Shown here: piece after piece, positions 50,159 through 58,846 of the stretch
Layout of the letters: the number at the start of each line of letters is the position of its first letter
How positions within the stretch are numbered: position 1 is the first letter of the stretch
Assembly (NCBI GenBank): GCA_937927775.1
Contig: CALBEF010000021.1
Coordinates: 1 to 64,000 of the forward strand
Reading direction: 5' to 3'
DNA from: an uncultured Anaerolineae bacterium
Lineage (GTDB): Bacteria > Chloroflexota > Anaerolineae > J036 > Brachytrichaceae
DNA: 64,000 nucleotides
Notes under the pieces: generated by a model
Database searches by the model: none
Told to the model about the DNA's origin: nothing
What the model saw: only the letters and a program-made list of their open reading frames with translations
Translations under genes and position numbers: made by a program

Positions 50159-52445
50159 CTCACTCCCGCGCATTGATGCGCGCGCGAAAGTCACCGGCGA
50201 GGCGCTGTACCCCGGCGACATCAACCTGCCCGGCCAGGCATACGCCAAAGTGTTATGGGCCAAACGCCCGCACGCGCGGGTGCGCGTCATCGACACCCGC
50301 GCCGCCGAGGCTGTGCCCGGCGTGCTGGCGATCTTCACCGGCGACGATGTGCCGGTCAACGAGTACGGCTTGATCGCGTTCGACGCGCCGGTATTGATTC
50401 GGCCAGAGTTCAGATATCGGCTTTCAGAAGTCAGAAGCCCGGAAGCAGAGATTACAGCGCAAAGCGCCGCGCAGTCGTCAATCGTCAATCACTCAATCGT
50501 CAATTCCACAATCCAAAATCCCAAATCCCAAAATTCAAAATCGTTCGACGGGGTTGTGCGGCATGTGGGGGAGAAGGTGGCGCTGATAGTAGCTGAGACA
50601 GAACAGATCGCAGCGCAGGCGCGCGACCTGATCCGCGTGGAATACGAAGACCTGCCGGCTGTCACCTCGATGCGCGAGGCGATTGAGCCGGGCGCGCCGC
50701 AGGTGCATCCGCACTATTCGGGCAACGTGATCAAAAAATACCGCGTGCGCAAAGGGGATGTGGAGGCCGGCTTCGCGCAGGCCGATGTCATCATCGAGGA
50801 CACCTACTTCACCGGCGCGCAGGAACACGCCTACCTGCAACCAGAGGCCGGGCTGGGCTACATCGACGAGCAGGGCCGGGTGACAGTGATGGTGGCCGGC
50901 CAGTGGACGCACGAGGATCAACAGCAGATCGCCCATGCGCTCGATTTGCCGGTTGATCAGGTGCGCGTGATCTACCCGGCCATCGGCGGCGCGTTTGGCG
51001 GGCGCGAGGACATGAGCGTGCAGGTCATCCTGGCGCTGGCGGCGTGGAGGTTGCGCCGGCCGGTGAAGATCATCTGGTCGCGCGAGGAAAGCATCATCGG
51101 CCATCACAAGCGCCATCCGATGTGGTTCCACGCCAGGCTCGGCGCGAAGCGCGACGGCACGCTGGTCGCGGCGCAGGTGGAATTGATATCCGACGCCGGC
51201 CCCTATGCCTACACCAGCGCGAAAGTGCTGGGCAATGCAACGGTGATGGCCGTCGGCCCCTATGACATCCCAAACGTGGCGATCGACGCGCAGACGGTGG
51301 TCACCAACAATCTGCCCACCGGCGCTTTTCGCGGCTTCGGCGCGCCGCAGTCGCTCTTTGTGGCCGAGACGCAGATGAACAAGTTGGCCGCCGCGCTGAA
51401 GATGGACCCGGTCGAACTGCGCTTGAAGAACGCGCTGCGCGACGGCAGTCTGACCGTAAACAACACGCCCATTCGACCCGGCTGCACAATCCGCGATGTG
51501 ATTCAACAGTGCGCCGCGCGCGCTCAATCCAATCCCAAATCCAAAATCGAAAATCCAAAATCGAAGATCGGGCGCGGCTTTGCCTGCGGGCACAAGAACG
51601 TGGGCTTCTCATTCGGCGCGCCGGAGAGCTGCGAGGCTGCGGTCGAATTACACGGCGGCAGAGAAATCGAGCGCGCGGTGGTGTATCACGCCGGCGCCGA
51701 TTGCGGGCAAGGCGCGCACACCGCGTTTGTTCAGATTGCGGCTCATGCGTTGGGGCTGCCGGTGGAGAAGATCGAACTTGTCGCCAGCGACACAGCCAGC
51801 AGCGGCAACAGCGGCTCGGCCTCAGCTTCGCGCATGACGTTCATGGCCTCGCACGCCATCTTTGGGGCAGCGCACGCGGCGCTGGAAAAGTGGAAGGATG
51901 AGGAGCGCCCGGCGCGCGCGCACTACATCTATCGTCCCCCGCCCACCACCGCCATGGACCCTGACACCGGCGCAGCCGATCCCACGGTCAGCTATGGCTA
52001 CGTGGCGCAAGGCGCCGAAGTCGAAGTGGACACAGAGACCGGCCAGGTGCGCGTGCTGCGCCTGGTGTGCGCCGATGACGTGGGCAGGGCAGTCAATCCG
52101 CAGCAGGTCGTCGGTCAAATCGAGGGCGGCGTCGTCATGGGCCTGGGCTGGACGGCGCTGGAGAACTTCGTGCAGCGCGACGGCCATGTGTTGACCGAAC
52201 ACCTCAGCACCTATCTGATCCCATCGGTCATGGATATCCCGGATGTGGTCGAGTCGGTGGTAGTGGAAAATCCCGACCCGCACGGGGCAATGGGGATTCG
52301 CGGCATGGCCGAGATGCCGTTGCTGGTGGTCGCGCCGGCAGTTGTGGCCGCCATTCACGACGCCACCGGCGTGTGGATCAACGAGTTGCCGGTGACGCCG
52401 GAGCGCCTGCTGAACGCGCTGGAGCAGGCCAACTCGGCGCGCTAA
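50121..52445 (+). CDS. xanthine dehydrogenase/aldehyde oxidase-type molybdopterin subunit (with two repeat inserts)
   Basis: 774-aa catalytic subunit of a molybdenum hydroxylase. It has the N-terminal RIDARAKVTGEALYPGDI start, QPEAGLGYID, IGGAFGGRED, the LPTGAFRGFGAPQ block and, near the C terminus, GIRGMAEMPLL with the active-site Glu. No FAD or 2Fe-2S subunit genes are adjacent. Two stretches are encoded by short repeats: residues about 101-141 (contains SSIVNHSIVNSTIQNPKSQN) and about 469-486 (NPKSKIENPKSKI). The start itself lies in a repeat tract, so the true start may be near residue 10-14. Substrate unknown. Confidence 0.88.
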   Translation: MAQSAMAQSSIGISLPRIDARAKVTGEALYPGDINLPGQAYAKVLWAKRPHARVRVIDTRAAEAVPGVLAIFTGDDVPVNEYGLIAFDAPVLIRPEFRYRLSEVRSPEAEITAQSAAQSSIVNHSIVNSTIQNPKSQNSKSFDGVVRHVGEKVALIVAETEQIAAQARDLIRVEYEDLPAVTSMREAIEPGAPQVHPHYSGNVIKKYRVRKGDVEAGFAQADVIIEDTYFTGAQEHAYLQPEAGLGYIDEQGRVTVMVAGQWTHEDQQQIAHALDLPVDQVRVIYPAIGGAFGGREDMSVQVILALAAWRLRRPVKIIWSREESIIGHHKRHPMWFHARLGAKRDGTLVAAQVELISDAGPYAYTSAKVLGNATVMAVGPYDIPNVAIDAQTVVTNNLPTGAFRGFGAPQSLFVAETQMNKLAAALKMDPVELRLKNALRDGSLTVNNTPIRPGCTIRDVIQQCAARAQSNPKSKIENPKSKIGRGFACGHKNVGFSFGAPESCEAAVELHGGREIERAVVYHAGADCGQGAHTAFVQIAAHALGLPVEKIELVASDTASSGNSGSASASRMTFMASHAIFGAAHAALEKWKDEERPARAHYIYRPPPTTAMDPDTGAADPTVSYGYVAQGAEVEVDTETGQVRVLRLVCADDVGRAVNPQQVVGQIEGGVVMGLGWTALENFVQRDGHVLTEHLSTYLIPSVMDIPDVVESVVVENPDPHGAMGIRGMAEMPLLVVAPAVVAAIHDATGVWINELPVTPERLLNALEQANSAR
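50426..50545 (+). repeat. repeat tract inside the molybdopterin gene, site 1
   Basis: TCAGAAG, CAATCGT and CAAAATC-type units in series, coding for the Ser/Gln/Asn-rich insertion at about residues 101-141. Same unit types as intergenic tracts at 50090 and 63935. Confidence 0.85.
51525..51572 (+). repeat. repeat tract inside the molybdopterin gene, site 2
   Basis: CCAAATC/CAAAATC units, 7-bp period, coding for NPKSKIENPKSKI. The same unit lies upstream of valS at 63935-63988 in the opposite strand sense. Confidence 0.88.
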
Positions 52446-52454
52446 CCCTTCCAC

Positions 52455-53420
52455 ATGGCGCTCGAACTGGTCATCGGGGTGGATGGCGGGCAGACCAGCA
52501 CCAGGTGCGCGCTGGTCGCCTGCGACGGTCGTGTGCTGGCCTACGGGCGGGGAAGTGGCCTGCTACACCTGACTACAGCCGATGGACGGGCACGCCACAC
52601 GTCAGCCTTGCGTGAGGCGTTCGAGTCGGCCTGGGCAGCAGCCGGGCTTGAGCCACAGCCGCTTGCAGCAGTGGGCCTGGGACTAAGCGGCGTGGAGAGC
52701 GATTCACCTGAAGCAGAGTTGGCGCGCCAGATTGTCGCCGGACTGGTTGAGACACGCGCCATCGTCGTGCGCAGCGACGCCTATGCTGCGCTCATCGGCG
52801 CGCACGGCGGCCGGCCGGGCATCATCGCCATCAGCGGCAGCGGCTCGCACGCGCTCGGGATGAACGCGGCAGGCGAACTGGCGCGCGCCGGCGGCTGGGG
52901 CTGGCTGCTGGGCGACGAGGGCAGCGCCCTGTGGATCGGGCGCAGCGGGCTGATGGCTGCCCTTCACGCATTCGACGGGACTGCCGAAGCGACGCTGCTC
53001 CAGACTATGATGATCGAGCACTTCAAGGCACAGGGGCCGCATGATGTCAAGCGGCGCGTGTACGAAGCGGATTTTGGCGCCAGAGGCTTTGCCGCCCTGG
53101 CGCCCCTGGTGTCACAGGCGGCGCAGCAGGGCGACACCATCGCGCAAAACATTTTGGCGCAGGCGGCCCAGGACCTGGCCGCGCAGGTGATGGCTGTGCA
53201 ACGCCGGCTGGCGCTGCCGGCGGATGCGCCCATTGCGCCGGTAGGCGGCGCGTATGAGCACGTGCATGGTCTGCGGGCGGGATTCGCAAGCGCGCTGCGC
53301 GCGATGAACCCGCAAGCCAACATCGTCGATGCTCAATTGCCGCCGGCGCTTGGGGCTGCGCTGATTGCGCTTCGAGCGTGCGGCTGTCCGGCAACGATCC
53401 GGCTGGCTGCCACCGATTGA
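52455..53420 (+). CDS. BadF/BadG-type sugar kinase (N-acetylglucosamine kinase-like)
   Basis: 321 aa, ASKHA fold. Phosphate-1 motif VIGVDGGQTSTRCAL at residue 7, phosphate-2 GIIAISGSGSHALG, and GGWGWLLGDEGSALWIGR, the adenosine/sugar region seen in GlcNAc kinases. It would phosphorylate GlcNAc or a related amino sugar in the cytoplasm. It lies convergent to the ABC sugar transporter operon and in the same neighbourhood as NamZ and AnmK-MurQ, which fits amino-sugar salvage. Start ATG 52455. Confidence 0.82.
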   Translation: MALELVIGVDGGQTSTRCALVACDGRVLAYGRGSGLLHLTTADGRARHTSALREAFESAWAAAGLEPQPLAAVGLGLSGVESDSPEAELARQIVAGLVETRAIVVRSDAYAALIGAHGGRPGIIAISGSGSHALGMNAAGELARAGGWGWLLGDEGSALWIGRSGLMAALHAFDGTAEATLLQTMMIEHFKAQGPHDVKRRVYEADFGARGFAALAPLVSQAAQQGDTIAQNILAQAAQDLAAQVMAVQRRLALPADAPIAPVGGAYEHVHGLRAGFASALRAMNPQANIVDAQLPPALGAALIALRACGCPATIRLAATD

Positions 53421-53437
53421 CCAATACGCCGGTTGCA

Positions 53438-54307
53438 CTACCCCTTGATCGCGCCCATGCGCACGCCTTCGAGAAAATACTTCTGAAACGCGAGAAAGAA
53501 CGCGATCATCGGCAGCGCAGCCAACGCGGCGCCGGAGAAGATAACGCCCCAGTCGGTCATAAACTCGCCCTGCAGGTTGGCAACCCCGACAGTGAGCGTG
53601 TAGTTCTGCGCCTTGTTCAGCGCAATCAGCGGCCACAGAAAATCGTTCCAGGAGCGAACAAACGTGAAGATCGCCAGCGCAGCCACAGCCGGCTTGCACA
53701 GGGGCAGGATGATCTCCCGGAAGATGCGCAACTCTCCCGCGCCGTCCACGCGGGCCGCCTCTTCCAGTTCAGAGGGCAGCGTCTGGATGTACTGGCGCAT
53801 CAGAAAGATGCCGAAAACCACAGCCGTGCCGGGCAGGATCACACCACCCAGTGTGTCGATCAGCCCGATACGCCGCGTGATGATGTACAACGGAACGAGC
53901 GTGACGTGGATCGGGATCATCAGCGTGCTGAGCAGAATCCAGAACAAGACATTTCGACCGGGGAAGCGACGCTTGGCAAAAGCATAGCCGGCCATGGTGT
54001 CAAAGACCACATGCCACGCCGTCACTGTCAGCGCGACGATCAGACTGTTGAGCATCCAGTTGGCGTAGTATTTTGTGCCGCCGAGCAGCCGCTGAAAGTT
54101 ATCCAACCGGAACGCCGGCACAAGAATCGGCGTGAGCGGCGGTGTGCCTGAGATCGGCGTAAAGGCGTTGGCGAAGAGCCAGTACATGGGGAACAGCGCG
54201 ATGACGGCGGTGACGATCAACACAACCATTGCGCCAACTTTGCCCCAGCGGATGCGCAGGGCTGCCCTGCGCCGGCTCAGTGGGATAGAGGTGACTGCCT
54301 GTTCCAT
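53438..54307 (-). CDS. carbohydrate ABC transporter permease (MalG type)
   Basis: 289 aa, six helices. The EAA loop (ELEEAARVDGAGELRIFREI) that touches the ATPase is intact. Third gene of the SBP-permease-permease operon. No ATPase gene is in this window; such importers often share a common MsmK-type ATPase. Confidence 0.93.
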   Translation of the reverse strand: MEQAVTSIPLSRRRAALRIRWGKVGAMVVLIVTAVIALFPMYWLFANAFTPISGTPPLTPILVPAFRLDNFQRLLGGTKYYANWMLNSLIVALTVTAWHVVFDTMAGYAFAKRRFPGRNVLFWILLSTLMIPIHVTLVPLYIITRRIGLIDTLGGVILPGTAVVFGIFLMRQYIQTLPSELEEAARVDGAGELRIFREIILPLCKPAVAALAIFTFVRSWNDFLWPLIALNKAQNYTLTVGVANLQGEFMTDWGVIFSGAALAALPMIAFFLAFQKYFLEGVRMGAIKG

Positions 54308-54343
54308 TGGCGCTTCACCTGCCGGACGCGCGCGCCGGCCTGT

Positions 54344-55231
54344 TTAATACTCCACATCGCTGCGCAACACACGAAACTGCAAAACAGCGACTGCTGCGAT
54401 CATCACAAACAAGACGAACGCCTGCGCCGAGGCCACGCCGAAGTTCAAGTCCTTGAAGCCGTTGTTGTAAATCTGCGTGACGATGGTCTGCGTGCTGTTG
54501 CCCACGCCGCTCGGCACCATCACGTAGATGCGCTCGAACACCTCGAAGCTGGCGATGGTGTAAATCACGACCAGATACAGGGTGGTGGACTTGATGAGCG
54601 GCACCGTGATGTGCCGCCAGCGATGAAAGGGGCCGGCGCCATCCAGTTCGGCGGCTTCGTAGTACTCGCGCGGGATGCTGCCGATGGCCGCGCTGAACAG
54701 CACCACTGCCGTTGCCGGCACGGTGAGCACCGCCGATAGCGTGACGCTGCCCAGCGCAATGTCGGGGTCAGACAGCCAGCGCACCGGCGCGAGGCCCACC
54801 AGGCGCAAGAGATAATTGGCAAAGCCCCACTGCGCGTTGAAGATATAGGCCCAGGTCAGGCCGATGATCAGCGCGCTGGTGACAGCCGGCAGGTAGTACG
54901 CCGCTCGAAAAAATGTGCGCAGCCGGTTACTCAGCGGCTGGATCAGGCTGGCCAGGATCAGCCCAACCAGAATGTTGGCCGTGACGGTGAACAACGTATA
55001 GATCAGCGTGTTGCGGATGGCGCTGACAAACACGCCGCTGAACTGGGTGAATGCCGTCACATAGTTCTTGTAAAACGGCGTCACCCAGGCGCCGCCGCGC
55101 ACGAGGCTGTATTCCTGAAAGGAAATGACGAGCGCCCATACCACCGGCGCCAGCACAAACACCGCGAAGGTGAGCAGACTGGGCAGGATGAAGGCGTAAC
55201 TCCAACCGTGCCTGCGGATGAATCGGCGCAT
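54344..55231 (-). CDS. carbohydrate ABC transporter permease (MalF type)
   Basis: 295 aa. ATG 55231 is taken as the start because the longer frame begins in TTG within a hairpin. EAA loop EYYEAAELDGAGPFHRWRHI. Six helices, first at about residues 11-35. It is separated from the binding-protein gene by a stem-loop (55240-55281), a common device to keep permease levels below those of the binding protein. Confidence 0.92.
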   Translation of the reverse strand: MRRFIRRHGWSYAFILPSLLTFAVFVLAPVVWALVISFQEYSLVRGGAWVTPFYKNYVTAFTQFSGVFVSAIRNTLIYTLFTVTANILVGLILASLIQPLSNRLRTFFRAAYYLPAVTSALIIGLTWAYIFNAQWGFANYLLRLVGLAPVRWLSDPDIALGSVTLSAVLTVPATAVVLFSAAIGSIPREYYEAAELDGAGPFHRWRHITVPLIKSTTLYLVVIYTIASFEVFERIYVMVPSGVGNSTQTIVTQIYNNGFKDLNFGVASAQAFVLFVMIAAVAVLQFRVLRSDVEY

Positions 55232-55239
55232 CTCAAATC

Positions 55240-55281
55240 GAGAATTGAGAAAGGCGCGGCGATCGCCTTTTCTCAATTCTC
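55240..55281 (-). terminator. stem-loop between binding protein and permease genes
   Basis: Arms of 17-18 nt (GAGAATTGAGAAAGGCG and its partner) with one bulged base and a 7-nt loop. It lies right after the SBP stop and before the permease ATG. Likely a partial terminator or 3' stabiliser. Confidence 0.8.
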
Positions 55282-55294
55282 AATCCTTCATGTG

Positions 55295-56674
55295 TTACTG
55301 CTCTGCAATGAGCGCGTTAGCCTCTGGCGCAATCTTCTTCATCGCTTCGGCCGGATCCGCTTTTCCGAAGATGATGTTCTGATACTCCGGGTGGAACAGG
55401 CGAGTGAGCTTCGGCCAGGCCGGCGTCAGCGGGGTAATCCACATGTAGTCCAGCATCGGCACGAACTGATCCAACGGCGGCGCAACGTTGACCGACCGGC
55501 GCGCCGCCGGCGCCAGATAGAAGCCGGTGGCTGCCGTCTCACTGGGCGGCACGTCTTCCTGCACTTCGGCGCTGGTCAGATAACGCGCCAGGTCCATCGC
55601 GGCCTGTTCTTTCACTTTGTCGCTGGTAGCGGCCACGGCGATCACGCCGATAGCGCCCACGGTCAGGCGGTTGCCGTTGACGCTGGGCAGCGGATAGATG
55701 GCAAAGTTGATTTTGTCCGCCTTGAGCTGCGGGCTGAAGCCGGTGGCGTCCACGATCATGCCGTATTGCTTGTTCTTGAAGCCGCCCTTCACGTCCGAAT
55801 CCTTCTGCGAGCCAAAGTCCGGCGGTGTGACCTTGTGCGTCAGCGCCAGGTTGGCGAAACGCTTCAGGCCGGCAGCCGCTTTCTCGTTGTCGAAGCCGAA
55901 CTTGCCGTCCACGATCGGGCGCGCAGCCGGGTCTTCGTTCATCCACAGCCCCCAGGTGTTGATCACGCCGGGGTCGATAAAGCCGCTGAAGCCATACACC
56001 TGCTCGCCGTTGGCGCGCTGGAAGGTGAGCTTGCTGGCCGTTTCAACAAACTGATCCCACGTCCAGTCCTTCGACGGCAGGTCCACGCCCGCCTCCTGGA
56101 AAACATCCAGATTCAGGTAGATGCCCATCGGCACGACCCACAACGGCCAGGCATACGCTTTGCCATCCTTGAGTCGCACAGCATCCAGCGTATTGGGCAG
56201 AATGTCGGCCTTGTCGGCGTCGGTGAGGTAGTCGTCAATCGGCGCGATCAGGTCATCCTTCACAAACGCAGGCAGCCGGTCGGAAGGCAAGCGCAGCACG
56301 TCGATGCCCTGGCCGCTCTGCAGGGCAGTGGTGAGCTTGGTGAACCCTTCGTCGTTGGGCGGATAGCCGGTGATCTCAACATTAATATCAGGGTTATCGG
56401 CCTCAAACTGGGCAATTGCCAGGTCGAATGGATTGGCGAACTGGTTGCCGGGCGTGTAGCCCAGCACCCACAGGTTTAATGTTCCCTTGTAGCCGCTGGC
56501 GCTCTTGCGCAGGCCGCCTTTGGGGCTGGCAGCCGGAATCGGCGCAGGCGCAGGGGTGTCGGTCGCTGCCGGCTGCGCCGGGGCCTGAGGCGGCGCCGCA
56601 GGTGGCGCAGCGCACGCCCCTGCCAGCAAAGCGACCACGGCTGTCAGGCTCATGATGGATGCGCGCTTGCTCAT
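55295..56674 (-). CDS. extracellular sugar-binding lipoprotein
   Basis: 459 aa from ATG 56674, with AAGGAG about 9 nt upstream. N-terminal signal with SLTAVVALLAGACAA (lipobox-like, Cys anchor), then a Pro/Ala-rich linker, then an ABC solute-binding type 1 fold (VLRLPSDRLPAFVKDDLIAP, YAWPLWVVPMGIYLN). It would capture a sugar, probably an amino sugar or muropeptide fragment by context. Confidence 0.92.
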   Translation of the reverse strand: MSKRASIMSLTAVVALLAGACAAPPAAPPQAPAQPAATDTPAPAPIPAASPKGGLRKSASGYKGTLNLWVLGYTPGNQFANPFDLAIAQFEADNPDINVEITGYPPNDEGFTKLTTALQSGQGIDVLRLPSDRLPAFVKDDLIAPIDDYLTDADKADILPNTLDAVRLKDGKAYAWPLWVVPMGIYLNLDVFQEAGVDLPSKDWTWDQFVETASKLTFQRANGEQVYGFSGFIDPGVINTWGLWMNEDPAARPIVDGKFGFDNEKAAAGLKRFANLALTHKVTPPDFGSQKDSDVKGGFKNKQYGMIVDATGFSPQLKADKINFAIYPLPSVNGNRLTVGAIGVIAVAATSDKVKEQAAMDLARYLTSAEVQEDVPPSETAATGFYLAPAARRSVNVAPPLDQFVPMLDYMWITPLTPAWPKLTRLFHPEYQNIIFGKADPAEAMKKIAPEANALIAEQ

Positions 56675-56694
56675 TGATCTGCACTCCTTTTCTC

Positions 56695-57543
56695 TCAACT
56701 CTTGAACATTCCTCTTTGCGATGATGCCGCTTTGTCCTCAAACAAACCAGCTTTTGACTGGCTCAGCGTTGATTGACGGCGCGATGGCAATTCAACGCTA
56801 AGCTCGGCGTAGAACACATACTTGTCACCTCGATAGTAAGACTCGACAGTTTCAAACGGATCGTCATTTTGGGAGTATGTGGTGCGATACAAGCGCAAGA
56901 CCGGCCTGCCTTTCGCAATCCCCAGCAGCTTAGCCTCACCTGTCGGACACGGAACTGCCTCAAGCTGCTGCTCGGCTCGCGTTGGCGTCACGTGGTATTT
57001 CTGCGCCAACAACTGGTACAGCGACTGGTTGGACAAGTCCTCGTTCAGGATACCGCGACATAGCTTTTCGCTCAGGTGCGCGGTCTCGACGGCCACCGGC
57101 TCGCCGCTGGCCATGCGCAGTCGCTGCAACACAATCACGTTGCGATGCTGAGCATCCAGCCGGAGGCGATGCGCCACCGGCGCTGTTGCCCGCGTCAGCG
57201 CCAGACGCAATACAACCGAGCCGGGCTTCTGGCCGCGCGCCTGCATGTCCTGTGTGAAACCGGTGAGGCGCGTCAGGTGCTGCGCAATGCGGGGCGGCGC
57301 AATGAAGGTGCCACGCCCCTGGTCACGCACCAATCGGCCCTCCATCTCCAACTCTGCCAACGCCTGGCGCACGGTGATGCGGCTGATGCGGAACTGCTCG
57401 CACAATTCGCGCTCCGAGGGCAGTTGCATGCCTGGCTGCCACTGGCCGGACTCTATGCGCGACAGAATCACCTCCTTCAACTGGCAATACAACGGCGTCG
57501 GATGCTGCTTGTCCAACACAGGAGATGTTTGCCAGGTGCTCAT
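56695..57543 (-). CDS. GntR/HutC-family regulator (UTRA domain)
   Basis: 282 aa. Start ATG 57543. DNA-binding winged helix: PLYCQLKEVILSRIESGQW and LCEQFRISRITVRQALAELE; then a UTRA ligand domain (about 95-245) with TRLTGFTQDM and LRLYRTTYSQNDDPF. The same architecture as NagR/DasR, repressors of amino-sugar genes. First gene of the GntR-SBP-permease-permease run. A palindrome-like site overlaps its own start, suggesting autoregulation. Confidence 0.9.
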   Translation of the reverse strand: MSTWQTSPVLDKQHPTPLYCQLKEVILSRIESGQWQPGMQLPSERELCEQFRISRITVRQALAELEMEGRLVRDQGRGTFIAPPRIAQHLTRLTGFTQDMQARGQKPGSVVLRLALTRATAPVAHRLRLDAQHRNVIVLQRLRMASGEPVAVETAHLSEKLCRGILNEDLSNQSLYQLLAQKYHVTPTRAEQQLEAVPCPTGEAKLLGIAKGRPVLRLYRTTYSQNDDPFETVESYYRGDKYVFYAELSVELPSRRQSTLSQSKAGLFEDKAASSQRGMFKS

Positions 57544-57591
57544 GATGTCATGACCAGTTGGCATTGTAAGGGGAAGTTGGCGCAAAGTCAA
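57543..57591 (-). promoter_or_regulatory. promoter and putative GntR operator
   Basis: Minus strand: TTGACT (57586-57591) and TACAAT (57563-57568), 17 bp apart; start near 57556. The start region contains ACTGGTCATGACATCA (57543-57558), with palindromic core GTCATGAC and a left half matching the NagR/DasR operator consensus (ACTGGTCTAGACC). It lies over the start codon, leaving a leader of about 13 nt and no Shine-Dalgarno. Confidence 0.6.
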
Positions 57592-57641
57592 CCCCACGCG
57601 ATCAGGCGATCAGGCGTCAACCCATCCGGCGATGACTGGAT

Positions 57642-58799
57642 TTACGCATACAGCAGACAGGCTTCGCGCCGGCGGCGAAAGTCGTCTTCCGCCGCCGGCC
57701 AGTCCGCGATGAGCGTCGCAACCGGCGCGCCGGCCTCGATCCCCGCGCGCACTGCGGCGTTGCCGATCAGCAAATCAAAATGCGGCGCGCGCCCCTCCCA
57801 GCTCGAGGTCAGGAAGGCAAATTGATCCGGCTGCGCAGCGCGACAGGCTGCGACGAAATACGCGCCCATGCGCACCGGCTGAAGCGCGTCGCGCGCCAAC
57901 ACGTGCGCCTGCGCACCCTGGCAGCGCTGGCCGGCGTGTTTGCCGGCGCTGGGAATGAAATGCGCGGGCCGAAAACGAATCCCCGGCAAACCCGGCGCGT
58001 TCAGGGCCTGCGCCAGCTTGTGCGCGTCCAGCCACGGCGCGCCGGCCACCTCAAACGGCAGCGCCGTGCCGCGCCCCTCCGAGAGATTCGTGCCCTCAAT
58101 CAGGCACAGGCCGGGGTACAGGACGGCGGTCGTAATATGCGGCATCGCCGGCGATGGAGGCGCCCATGGCAGGCCGGTCTCGTCGAACCACATGGCGCGC
58201 CGCCAACCCCGCATCGGTATCACGGTTAAATCGGCTTGCAGGTTGTGCTCCGCGTTCAGCCAGCGCGCCAGCTCGCCCATTGTCATGCCGTGGCGCACCG
58301 GCAACGAGGCAATGCCAACGAACGACTGAAAGCCCGGCTCCAGCAGCGGGCCTTCAACTGCCACACCGTTGATCGGGTTGGGGCGGTCCAACACGACAAC
58401 CGGCATCCCAAACTGACCGGCGGCGCGCAACGTGTGGAACAGTGTGCTGACATAGGTGTAGAAACGCGCCCCCACATCCTGCATATCGAACACCAATACA
58501 TCCAGGTCGGCCAGCATGGCCGGCGTCGGGCTGTGCGTCTCCCCGTACAGGCTGTGGATCGGGATGCCCAGGCGCGGATGGACGCTGTGAGCGATCGGGT
58601 CAGCATCGGCTGCTGCGCTCTCCAGGCCGTGCTCTGGGGCGAAGAGCGCCCTGAGCGCGACTCCAGCCTGAACCAGCGCATCAGGCGCAGCGTGTAGATC
58701 CGGCGTGACCGCTGCGGCGTGCGTGACCAGGCCAACGCGCCGGCCACGCAGGGCGGCGGCCTTTTCTTTGAGAAGCGAATGCAAACCGGTGATCACCAT
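57642..58799 (-). CDS. namZ: exo-beta-N-acetylmuramidase (DUF1343, NamZ)
   Basis: 385 aa from ATG 58799; the longer frame to 58874 overlaps anmK and is rejected. NamZ releases terminal MurNAc from peptidoglycan fragments. Family marks: RRVGLVTHAAAV, ALFAPEHGL, VLVFDMQDVGARFYTY, VVVLDRPNPINGVAVEGP and LIEGTNLSEGRGTALPFE. No signal peptide is visible, so it may be cytoplasmic, acting after import of muropeptide sugars. Divergent from anmK-murQ by 46 bp. Confidence 0.9.
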   Translation of the reverse strand: MVITGLHSLLKEKAAALRGRRVGLVTHAAAVTPDLHAAPDALVQAGVALRALFAPEHGLESAAADADPIAHSVHPRLGIPIHSLYGETHSPTPAMLADLDVLVFDMQDVGARFYTYVSTLFHTLRAAGQFGMPVVVLDRPNPINGVAVEGPLLEPGFQSFVGIASLPVRHGMTMGELARWLNAEHNLQADLTVIPMRGWRRAMWFDETGLPWAPPSPAMPHITTAVLYPGLCLIEGTNLSEGRGTALPFEVAGAPWLDAHKLAQALNAPGLPGIRFRPAHFIPSAGKHAGQRCQGAQAHVLARDALQPVRMGAYFVAACRAAQPDQFAFLTSSWEGRAPHFDLLIGNAAVRAGIEAGAPVATLIADWPAAEDDFRRRREACLLYA

Positions 58800-58832
58800 A
58801 GTGCCGCACTTATAACCCCGCTTGTGAAGCTT

Positions 58833-58846
58833 TACAATCGCGCTCA
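58833..58846 (+). promoter_or_regulatory. -10 element of anmK-murQ (leaderless start)
   Basis: TACAAT at 58833-58838, 7 nt before ATG 58846, so transcription would begin at or next to the start codon. The -35 (TTATAA 17 bp upstream) is poor. No ribosome site is present, consistent with a leaderless message. Confidence 0.45.
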
